A stretch of DNA of 64,000 nt. It comes from Davidsoniella eucalypti. Taxonomy: Eukaryota; Ascomycota; Sordariomycetes; Microascales; Ceratocystidaceae. This document shows, in pieces, positions 33,428 to 44,500 of this stretch. The notes under the pieces are model-generated. The model was not told the DNA's origin and did no database searches. It saw only the letters and a list, made by a program, of their open reading frames with translations. Position 1 is the stretch's first letter. Each line of letters opens with the position of its first letter. The stretch spans positions 62,001-126,000 of the forward strand of contig RMBW01000041.1 of assembly GCA_004009845.1 (NCBI GenBank), given 5' to 3'. A program made the position numbers and the translations under genes.

Positions 33428-34384
33428 ATGGCACCTGATATGTCACACGAATTACCAAAACCATCAACTTCTGCTATGTCTATGTCCATATCGCCGAAAA
33501 CTTCAAATTTGTCCATCCCGAAGATCATCACAGACCCGACTATCAAATTCCGATCCACCAGCAAGTTATTGGATGAACTTTACAGAATTACAGGTGATTT
33601 TCTCATTGTTACAGGTAAGATGATTCATTTACATATATATGTAAACTTGTACTAATCCTCCTCACTATTAGATGTCTTGCCATATCAGTTTTCTGCAATT
33701 GAGAAGGCCAGAGATGCTCGTGGCAGGCATTGGCGGTTCCATTACCGTGCAGAGCCCAAGACACTATTCATATCAATTCCAATTGGTGTACATGAGGCAT
33801 GCCACGCGAGTCTTTATCATGAAATCACATGCGAAATAAATGATATGGGCTTGCGCCGTCATTGGAGGCCATTGGCTGCTGCAACATTTTCTAGAGAATA
33901 TGGTACTGGTGGTGATAGCGGAGAGGGTGATTCAAGTGGTGGTCCAATGCTACGAGGCCGAAGATGGCCTACTCTCATGATTGAAGCTGGCTATTCCCAG
34001 TCGCTGAGCCAGCTCAGAAGAAAAATGAGGTGGTGGTTTGACAAGTCAAGTCACCAGATCAAAATTGTTCTTCTTTCAAAGTTTGACCCTCAGTCTCAGA
34101 CCATTGTCATAGAAAGGTGGGAAGAGGAAGTGAGCCAACCCCGGCCTGGTGCTACTGCAACCAGAGCTTCAAGCTACATGGAGCCAGCACTCCAGCAACC
34201 CATCTCTATCACTAGAGGTGCGGATAGAGCTCCTACATCATACAATGTAACTAATGGCGGATTATTGTTGAAGTTCAAGCTACTCTTCTTGAGAGATGCT
34301 GGTCCCAATGAAACAGATATAGTTCTTGATATCCCAAGTCTACAGATGTTTGCATATGCTGTCTGGCTTGAAGTTGAAAACTAA
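33428..34384 (+). CDS. Copy E of the multicopy PD-(D/E)XK-like family
   Basis: Exons 33428-33614 and 33672-34384 (57-nt intron), 299 residues. N-terminus and linker lengths are as in copy C (PKPSTSAMSMS; RGRRWP). The variable segment SLYHEITCEINDMGLRRHW starts like copy B (SLYHEIT) and continues like copy C (DMGLR-HW). C-terminus SLQMFAYAVWLEVEN is identical to copy B. One replacement in the otherwise constant part (QQPISITRG). Glu of LMIEAGYSQ is intact. Last gene of the C-D-E array; its 3' flank is shared with copy B for about 580 bp. Confidence 0.8.
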
Positions 34385-37300
34385 ATAGCTTGCTACTTTA
34401 TATTTACCAATACACAGGCCTATGATTCTTTATTTGTGTTAGAGGTTGTGATTTAAGTATCAAGGCGCACTTACTGTACTTTTTCAGTATAAGCCAGAGC
34501 AGTTCAAGTGGCTAGTGATGTCTTACACACCAAACATCCAAAGAAACATAAAGACGCACCTCGACCTAATCCTAAGTGGCAAAAACCTCAAGCCAGGCAC
34601 CATCGCTTAAGGCTAAGAAGCAAAACTAGTATAAAATTCTCGCAGTAAAGTCGCCATGTCTTAGCCATTTGGGTCATAAAACACCATGTTTCCGAGTTTT
34701 TCTTCTTGACATTTCGCATGATTCGGACTAGCCAGTTGTTTCCGTGCATGATGCGCTTCAGAGTCGTAATGTCTTTGTCCGAAAAGCAGTCTTTCAAGGC
34801 CTATTACTCAGACATATCGAGACACATGTATATATTATAATACGCATTTGTGTCTCTAGTACAAGCCCATGTTTTGCATAAAGTCATATTGACCCAAGCT
34901 TTCTTCTCGAGGCGTCAAATGTCGCACAAAAACAAGTTCTCTGTTTCGAAACACCGTTCTAGCTTGTACCATGAAAACAGTATGGTTTCTAGAGCTCCCA
35001 ATGTCTAGCATAAATCACGTTGTAGGATATAGTAGCTTTTCTCAACCCCCCCTAGAGTCTTAGAGCCAATGTCGGACAAGCATTTTTGTACATAGTCGTA
35101 TTGTTACCTTGTCCATGATGTCTACGAAGTAGGGTAGTGGCGAAGGGATATGGATCTGATCATAATCAACTATTTCAGGCCACTATCGCAGGTATTTAAC
35201 TTTGCGTCAGACAGGCAAGTCAGTGAGGTTATCTCTTTTGGTGACACTATTCGACGACGTCTTCGGCTCGTGTTCCGCGGAATATGATCTTATCCCACGT
35301 CGTATTTTTGTGACTTGACCCAGCATGGTTGTTTCGTGGAGAAGGATATACAAGACATCAGATATATCTATACAAAACAACGTTCATCACCTTATCTAAT
35401 GCACTTTCAGTACTGAACGCTATACTACTTCCTACAATAATAGTACAGGATGTGAAGGAGAGTGACAGCCAGATTCGGGCAAGTCAAATGCAACCGTGGG
35501 CGGCGACATATGTAGTCCTGTTTTCTCACTACTACTAGCTATTGGCAAATTAAATTCCACATATACACATAAGTGCTTCAACAAGCCAATACCCCAGATC
35601 TTTAAATGCGCCACTGACGTCACGACCGCTTGAATCCCGTTTTTTTCTATTCCCTTTGGATATTCACTAATCAAATTGCTCTATGCAGAATATGCAGCTG
35701 TTAGCTAGCTCCTGGATTTCATATTTCCTTTTTTTTTCTAATTGAAAGTCCCGTACAGTATCAACATTTAGCCTTTATAACTGAGTCATTCTATATAACA
35801 GAGCGATGAAGATATCCTCCCTCGCTTAGACAGATAGAAAGACAAGACCATATGTGAGCTGAGTTTCCCCCCTCGCTTGATTCGATGTCTCCCCAGTGAA
35901 ACTCGGCATTGGGCTTTCAAGAAATAGGAGAATAGTACACGATGGACGATTGACGATAGATGATAACCCTAGACGGTGGGGGAAGACATCCGAACTTCCG
36001 ATTATGTATGCCTTTGACAACCAGATTCTCTTCCTTTTGCTTCATGTAATACTACCAAGTTGGGATGCACCTAACAATTCAATACAACGTCAGCAGTCGA
36101 GATAACAGGTAGGCACGGAGTTCCTTTTTTGTCATGAAGCTCTGGGTATTCCATACATTTGCTTCTCTATTGCCATGAGGGGTAGTTTTACATGGGCCTG
36201 GTATCGCAAACTGGTAATTGCTTGTTGGGTAGCTGTCATTATTGATAGATATCAAATTTTGAGCAGAAATCAAAGAGGCGGTCTAGACCGCACCCATACA
36301 CTCTTTTTAAACTATGGCCGACAAAAAGGTGGTGCTGTCTTCTTCGACACGGCTGGTTTCTCAAGTGTGCATGAAACCATATCAAGAAGTCATATGGGGG
36401 AATGGTATAGCTATGGATAACAGATATACAAGTAACGAGGGAACAGCGATGCTGCTATTCCCATCATTTCCTATCTTCATATGCACCAGGCATTGGTTGG
36501 CAGAGACACGGAAAGAAAGAAAGTGATCCAAGTCGGTAGAGAAAATCGGAATTTCGAGTCAATGGCTACCTTTCTTTTCTAGGACATATCGTTCCGATGT
36601 CGTTTTGTGGACGGTGAGTCTATAGAAGGGGGGGGAGCTACCTTTTTTTTTTTGTTGCTAGTTGACATCTACTAAATCTAGCACGGTGTGAAAATTGATC
36701 AAAGACGAAACTGTGGTGGTTGCAGCAATAAACAAAGTAACTATCAGCAGCCCTGATCACAAACCACTATACTCATACTCATATACTATACATGCACAGA
36801 TTGCAACCGCTAGAGTCGTATATGCAAATCTCCACGCATACATACACTCACCCGTACATTCACCGTTCGATATCTTGCGTTCGCCTCCCAGTTTGGGCGT
36901 TTAGTCTGAAGATATAGGATAGCCATTGGGTTTCAGCAGGATGTCGAAGGAAGTACGCTGCATGTTTGTAGATGTTACGGTATACTTGCAGGAAGGGGGG
37001 GGAGTTGTTGTCGCGTACCCTAACCCTAGTGGTGATATTTACGTAGCAAAAGTTTTGTAGATTGGCAATGGGGCAACATTCCAACGCTCTAATGGCTATA
37101 AATCGGCCAATAGAAGGATGATATAGATTGTAATAGACGTTAAATATAATCAAATCAAATCAGATATAGATTGTAATATTGGGTAATCATTTCGGCACAG
37201 AACTGTCGAACCACCAGACTAACGAGAAACAAGTGTGGTGACGAATCGTTGCCGCTGGTACTCACTCATAGTACTCACTTGCTGATGGAGAATTATATCC

Positions 37301-40300
37301 TGCGAGAAAACACACTAACAGAATGACGAATGCTACAGCGGTAGCTTACATATAACACGGCAAGTCGAGAGCCATGGGACTTTAACACTCACTACAGATA
37401 GACAAGCAGCCAAGACAGGGGAAATCTTGCCCTTGGTTTGTTCTGCCATCCCTCCTAGTGCTCTATTGCATTCCACGGTTCCGTGATTTTTGAATCTTTC
37501 GCCAATCTTTTTTTTTCTTTTTCTTTCTTCTACTCGTTTCTTCTTGCTTCGCTCTTCGTGCCGGGAACTATCTGAAGGGGAGACAAGAAAGAAAGAAAGA
37601 GAAAAAAAAGAAAGGAATAAGAAAGTATGAGTGTGCTCCGACTTGGCCTGACAGTGCCTACTATGCTTCCCCGGAAGTTGCTGATACTGGCTTCAACGCG
37701 GAGAGGATGATACGATTTAAATCCAACGGCCTGCATGTTTGTTTTATCTGGGAATTTTTACAGGAGACTGGTCATTCATAGTGGCTTGGAGGACAGTGGC
37801 AAAGCAGCCCTGGACTGAAGGAATGCATAGAAGCATAGCTTATAGAGAAATCGGGGTTCACTTTTTTATTTTTATTTTTATTCTTATTCTTATTCTTATT
37901 GCTAGTGGCGTTTAGAGTGAACAAAGTTTCGGAATTACTGGAGGCTGGAACGAATGAAATCTTGGAATGTAATGCACATGTGGATGAGGGGGAAATTTCA
38001 TTGTCTTGTCCAAAGTTCAGATGATATTTGGCTTTAGTGGCCATGGCCCAACATGCTGGACAGGCCGAGGATGAAGGAAGTTTAGGCAGAGGAATTCGGG
38101 TTGCTGGAATAGTTCTAGTTGTACATATGGACTATGTATATGTCTCTGCCTTTGTTTTCCGATGCTTTCCATTGTTACGCCTGGACCATCTGTGATAAAC
38201 CAAACGACGTGCTGTTTTGGGCCAAGTTTTTTTTGTTGCCATCCTAGAATACTTGTTCCTTGTTTTTGTTTTATTTTGTTTTGTCTCGTCTAGACTTGGG
38301 AACAATAATGAAAATGAAGCTTACGGTTAGCTACATACTTGACATGTTTTCATGTTTTCTTGGGTCTTTTGACATATCTTACTTGGTAATATAATGCACA
38401 TGGCACATCGAAACGAAAACGTACAAAGACACAATAGCAATAGCAATAGTGACAAAATTCAAAACAAAGCGACTTTATATAACCAAGCCTGCCAGCAAGT
38501 GATTTTGAGGCGTCCATTATGCGTGGCCAAGGCAACAACTAGATCAGCAGCCAATGCAAGGATAATATTCAACGGATATAGCCAAGGAGTTCAGGCCTTG
38601 TTATTTGGTTGTTTGTTTATTGGCCCTAGACCGGCTTGGCTGAATTTGCAAGTCTCCAAGCTTGCTATAGAACCGTGGTGGTCTGGGTCATAGCCGTCTG
38701 CAGCTATTAGTATGGACGTTATCGGCGGATTCCATGATGGTAGGTCATTGCCAGGGGAAAAGCGCAATACGGCAGCAAATAAGAGCAAACTATAGCGTCT
38801 GTGCATGACGAGGGCACGGCACTGAAAAAAAAAGAAGAAAAGAAGAAAAAAAGATTTTTTTTTTTTTACGGGACTAAGAAACGAATACCGAGACTTAGTG
38901 GCCTCTTTTTTCTGACGGACTATTTGTTTCCGGATTGTCCCATCTGACTTTATAGTGTGTATGTACATGTATTGGGTATTTTGTGATGTGATGTGATGTG
39001 ATAAGTGTGCCAGTTGTATGTGTTACGATTCAACCTGCTGTTCCATTCCCTGGGACCAAGAGGCTTGTTCCATCTAGTCATCATCTTCTGGGGTTCTGGC
39101 CTGACTGGAGAAGCTTGTTCTTTGTCTTGTCTAGAGGGCAAAAGGCAACACGGACCTCTTCTCTTGCTCTGTTTCCGTCTTGTATATGTGCACTAGCTGT
39201 ATAGTACGTATTCTTCTTGTTTCTTTGTTGGCCCCCTAAACATCTCCATTTGTTGCAACAAATCAACTTGGTTTTGCCGTGCCTTTTCTTCTGAAGAAGC
39301 GTCTCGATCGACTAAAGTCACTAGGACTACATATATATACATCTGTACATAGGTCGTTATGGGCCATGTATCAAGTAGGCGGTGGCAGAATTATAGCTAA
39401 GCCAAGTGTGGTTCCGTATGCAGGAGGTTGCTTGCAGCAATGCAGCTTGCATGATACCACTCCCCCTTGTTTTCTTTCTGCCTGGGCGAAGAAGAGAAAC
39501 AAAAAGCGAGTACATGTACTGACGGCTAGACTAGCAACTGCTGTAGCGTCCAACTACAGGGCTTGGTAGCCGAGAAGGAGTTGGGGCGGCTTGAGAGGAA
39601 GCCAGGCCACGGTAGTATCGGCCGTGGTATGGACAGTACATAGGCAGATTAGCAGTATCGATGAGGAGAGATACAGATGGTCTGGTGATGGATGTTCTGA
39701 GCCATGGCTCTGTGTCGTGGAAGCCATAGCGGAATTTGGTGGTCCATGTGGTAGTGGTAGTGGTGGTCTTACAGCACTGCGTAATGCACTGCCGAATGCA
39801 CTGCAGAATGCATATTGTCAGGCCATCTACACTGGAAATCGTCGTGAAAAGGCGAAAACGAGAAAACGAGAGTAGAAAGATCAAACACGCCGAGTGAAAA
39901 CGAATTCACACACTAAATGCCCGAGGCTCTAGCGCTGATCTGTCAGTTCATCGAGCGCCTGAACCCGCTCTAAAACGCTCATGGGGGGCGCTGTGGCCCT
40001 GAAAAGATGCCCTAACAGAGCATAAGCAGCCGGTACCTTGGGTGGATCCCTCTAGCAGCTTTGTTCCTTCTTTTCTGCTCCCGTTTCTGTAAGATATGTC
40101 GTCTCTTTTCGCTCTTGCCACCGTCGAGTTGCAATCACGCAGTTGCTGTATGGAGTTGTGTATTTGTACAGATGCAGTTGCCAGAAGTAGCTGGCTGCAA
40201 AAGATAAACATAAACATATATCGTGACGCTGGCCTAGAACCTTCGGCGTCGTCCGCCTGTGCCGTCTTTTCCTTTCTTGTTTTCTCGGCGGGTTGGACGA

Positions 40301-41572
40301 ACCGGTGGCCAGTCTTTCCGGTCTGCAGTCCGCATCATTCTGTTTGCTTGCATCTAAACAGCTGTAGTCGTGAGATCTTGTGCTTGTTCCCTTTTTGTTT
40401 TCTGGCTGCCCGGCATTCTGCTGTCCCTTTTCTCAGTGGCAAACTAAACGGTCTCCTGGCGTCACTTCTTCTTGTTTGTCTGTAGAAGCTGCAGCGTGGA
40501 GGACGGGAAGAGACTTGACGAATCCGTCTTGGCTCCGGGGCCTTCTGGCTTATCGTATTGCATCTTGAGCATTGGCTGGACTAACACACTAGCAGACACC
40601 ATAGCGGGCTTTGTGTCTTTGGCTCCCTTAAAGAGAGCGACTGCTTTCTTCTTTCAAGACGTCACAAAGCCAAGTATACCGTGGACTGGCTGGACCAGGA
40701 TTGTAGGCTATCTCGCATGTACAAATATATACCGCTGATACCCTTTGTCGCCCAGCAGCAGCATTAACAGCAGCAGTATCATTGGTATATATCTGTATAT
40801 TCTCTTTCGACCGTTCGCACGCCAAAAACTCTGGCCCAGGATCCTTTCCGCTTTGGGCCCTGTTCCTGTAGTGCTGATTTTATTGCACCACCCTGTCTAG
40901 TGCAGTTGAAGCTGCTGTTGCTGGCACCAGTCTCTTGGCCCTCGAATTATAAGTGTGAGACTACTGGTACTCACTACTATTCACTATTCTATATACTACT
41001 GCTACTATACTGCTGGGATCCCGGCTTCTGGCTTCTTCTTCTCACGATCTGGCCCAGACAAAACCCACCAACGGCAACAGCAACAACACCAGTCGGTCCC
41101 TTGTGTTCCATTTCCCCAGTCATGCCTATTGTCTTTGTCGACTACTAGCTCTGGCCCTCTGCCAGCTTTTTGGCTCACTTTGCTGCAATCTTTCCAGTCG
41201 ACTCCCCGCCTTGCTCTTTTCACCATCGTTGACACCAACCGCACTCAAACGGCTTCTCCCGCATAGAATCCGCGGGACTGGCCATTGTCTCCATAGCACG
41301 CCCCGAGCCGCTCCCGAGACAGACACGATCCCGTCTTGACCGATTTCTCGGTCTGCTCCCACAACAAACACAAACAACGCCAGCTTGCCTCGACCTCTTC
41401 GACCGATCCCGACCCGGCACGACCCGGCTGGCCTCGATCCTCCTCTGCCGCGAACGTCTTCCAGACTCACAGCCCGTGTTCTCGCCAGCACCAGCGGCAT
41501 TTCTCGGGCTGTCCCCCATGTCAGCTCCCGTATAGCAATCCCGGAACCCCAACTCTGCCTGAATACCACACC
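34385..41572. other. 7.2-kb gene-free region (duplicated flank, then RIM15 upstream region)
   Basis: 34385-35248 is the duplicated 3' flank of copy E with the inserted or replaced part 34967-35207. From there to 41572 no gene is supported. Visible are a LINE tail (37120-37178), a (TTTTTA)/(TTCTTA) microsatellite at 37861-37900, three 12-bp tandem units (actgc-N-gaatgc type) at 39776-39811, and long T/A runs. The last 1.5 kb is CT-rich and probably holds the promoter and long leader of the RIM15-like gene. Confidence 0.5.
37120..37178 (+). mobile_element. Short LINE 3'-tail footprint (copy 3), perfect 16-bp target-site duplication
   Basis: gatatagattgtaata stands at 37120-37135 and 37163-37178. 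The 27-bp insert (37136-37162) is only the tail: gacgttaaatataatcaaat plus caaatca-type repeats. Confidence 0.8.
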
Positions 41573-44500
41573 ATGGAATCCGAAAAACCACGGCCCCGAT
41601 CCAGGCCTACGCCTACGAGCCTCCCTTTGAACAACCTGCGAGTAGAAGCCGTCTCTATGCAGAGATCGTTCAGCCAAGACATCCGCGAAGAGCGCGAGGA
41701 GCTCCGTGAAGCTGCCGAGCAGACCCTCAATGTCATTGTCGACGTCAACCTGGACGGCACAATCCGCTGGACGAGTCCCTCCTGGACAGAGGTTATCGGG
41801 ACCGACGGCTCCGCGGTCGTCGGGCAGTCGTTTTCCGACCTGATTGCCGGGGAAAACAAGAATATCTTTGTCGATGCGCTCGAGTCGATGAAGAAGGACG
41901 ACTCGCGGAGTTTCCGTGTGCACTTCTCCATGAACCTGGGCCCTCAGTCCAGGCTGGTGCGGCCCCCTCCGACTCCGACTATCCAGACGACCTTTGCCTC
42001 GGAAGAGGGCGACAGCGATGGCGAAGACCGCGGCCCTCGACTGCCACAGGAGGCGCCGCAATCCAAGCCCGATGACGAAACACCCACAATCGCCCTCGAG
42101 GCACAGGGCATCATCGTCTACGACTCCGCGTCCGGCGGCGAAAGCCATGTAAGTACAGATTACAGATCCGACCGAGACCATTGACACAATCTAACGCCAG
42201 CCCCCCCTCTACCAGACCATGTGGATGATCCGGCCCTGGAAAGCACCCCGCGAAATCAAAATCGACCTGCCGCCCCTGATCGTCCAGTCTCTCGGCTCCG
42301 GCGCCGAGGTTCTTGCTACGTATCTCACGCAACTGGCCGAGTCGGGGACCGCCGACTCGGAAGCGCACCCGCCGCCGCCGCCTCCGTTGCTGTGCCGGAT
42401 CTGCGAGCGCACCATCCCCGCGTGGTGGTTCGAGAAGCACACCGACCTGTGTCTGCAGGAGCACAACGCAGAAATGGACGTCCAGCTGGCACAGGAAGCC
42501 CTGTCCGACCATCGCCATGCCATTGTTCGCGTCCTCGACGCCCTCGAGGCGCGCAAGAGCCGGCCTATCTCGGTAGAGCAGTGCTCGCCCATGGCCGAAT
42601 ACAAGGGCCTTCCCATTGGGCCGCCGCCCTCGGTGCACTCGTCGCCCAGCGCATCGACGACCTCGCGAGAACGCTCCGCCTTTGGCCACGCCCGCGGCCG
42701 GTCGTTTGCGGTCAGACGGCCACAGGCCCGCATCGTCGAGCTCCTCGTCGACCTTTGCGACACCGCCATCGAGATCAACACGCCGACGGTGAAAGAGCCC
42801 ATGCAGAGCCAGAACCCGCTCGATTTCCGCACGCAGTCGCCGCAGTCCGAGTCTCGCATATCGCAGGTCCTGCAGTGGCAATCGCCGAGCTCGAACACGC
42901 TGGAGCAGGAGCAGGGCCTGGCCGTCTTGTGCGCCGACACGGAGAGAGTCGCCAAGGAGAAGCTCGATGCCGTGATCCGCCACCGCAGGATCATCGAGTA
43001 CGCCGAGCGCATCCGCATCGAGTTTGCCGTGCTTGTGCAGGATTGCATCGACGATGCCATCCACAAGGCCGCGCGCATTGCCGACGGCATTTCCGAGTCT
43101 GATAGCGACACCGAAGCCATGGACAGCAGCTCCAATGCCGCCAACACGCACAGCGACGAGTACTTCCAGCCCGACCTGCACGACACATCGGCGTTCATGG
43201 CAGCGCTACAGAAGGCGTCAGAAGACCGAGAACCGCATCCACGGCCCACGTCCTACGTGGAGTCGGTTCTTTCGTTCGACAGCCCGCGCGAGTGCCCGAC
43301 GCCCGTGTCTAACATTGGCGGCATGGCGGTGCCCGGCTCTATCCTCCGCGAGTCCCGCCGCAATTCCCGCCGCGAATCTATGATCTTCGGCAGCGAGGCC
43401 GGCGACAGTGACATCAGTATACGGTCGTCGTCCGTGGCGTCCCGGATGCCTCTGCGCACCGATTCGCCCATCTCCGAGTTTGGCGGCGATTTAAGGCGCG
43501 CTGCCAATGCCAAAAACCACCAGAGACGCAGTCTGGTTCTTCCCGGGACTTCTTCCCCCCACCGACAAGAGTCGCCGTCTCGCATGGGCCCTCAGCCGGC
43601 TTCGCCTCTACGCATCAAGCCCAGGTCGTATCCATACCACGACGGGATCGGCTCGCCAGAAGCCTCCCCCATGCTCCCGGGGAGCGACTTCAGTTCCCCC
43701 GCGCCGCTGAGCATCCATCACAGCCACCACAGACGGCAGTCGTCGGCTGCCATGTCGGAGTTCGTCATGAAGCCGCCGCCGTCTCCCCGCCTAGGAGCCC
43801 ACAACCCGCCTCCTCAGGCACGGCCATCCCAGCCGTCTATCAAGGACTTTGAGATCATCAAGCCCATCAGCAAGGGTGCCTTTGGCAGCGTGTACCTGTC
43901 CAAGAAGAAAACCACAGGCGAGTACTTCGCTATCAAGGTGCTGAAGAAGGCCGACATGGTGGCCAAGAACCAGGTCGGAAACGTCAAGGCTGAGCGGGCC
44001 ATCATGATGTGGCAGGGCCAGAGTGAGTTTGTTGCCAAGCTGTATTGGACGTTCTCTAGCAAGGATTATCTTTACCTAGTCATGGAATATCTCAACGGCG
44101 GCGACTGCGCGTCTCTCATCAAGATCCTCGGCGGCCTTCCCGAGGACTGGGGCAAGAAGTACCTGGCCGAAGTTGTCCTCGGTGTTGACCATCTGCATAG
44201 CCGCGGCGTTATCCACCGAGACTTGAAGCCCGACAACCTTTTGATTGACCAGAAAGGCCACCTGAAGCTGACCGATTTCGGCCTGTCCCGCATGGGCCTG
44301 GTTGGCCGCCAGAAACGTGCTGCCAGTAGCGAAGGCACTGACGCGGCGCCTGATCTTCTAAAGCAGGGCCCGTTTGCCCGCTCCTCCTCCATGGCTTCTT
44401 CGCGCTCGGCGTCTCTCGATATGCATGCGCCTGCTAACGGCCAGTCGCCTAGCATAACGCCGCTGACGACCCCCGATACCGGCAGTGTGCTCGGCCAACC

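Larger units (their letters stand above)
32787..34966 (+). repeat. Segmental duplication block 2 (pairs with 1-2199)
   Basis: Same order as block 1: family 3' end (D), spacer, promoter, complete gene (E), 3' flank with the decayed minus-strand frame. The two blocks are about 30.6 kb apart and in direct orientation, so the intervening single-copy genes could be lost or duplicated by unequal exchange. Confidence 0.9.

Noticed and set aside
34588..34797. 69-codon minus-strand frame (KDCFSDKDITTLKRIMHGNN) in the duplicated 3' flank
   Set aside because: Preceded in frame by two stops after Met-Ser-Glu, and the other copy (near 1860-2040) has an additional stop. Looks like a decayed frame shared by duplication; no family recognised.
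37861..37900. AT-rich TTTTTA/TTCTTA run as a possible LINE tail
   Set aside because: No flanking duplication and no similarity to the other tails; simple microsatellite.
42111..43249. Long minus-strand frames (over 340 codons) opposite the RIM15-like gene
   Set aside because: GC-rich third positions of the true gene keep the antisense open; no domain and no start context.
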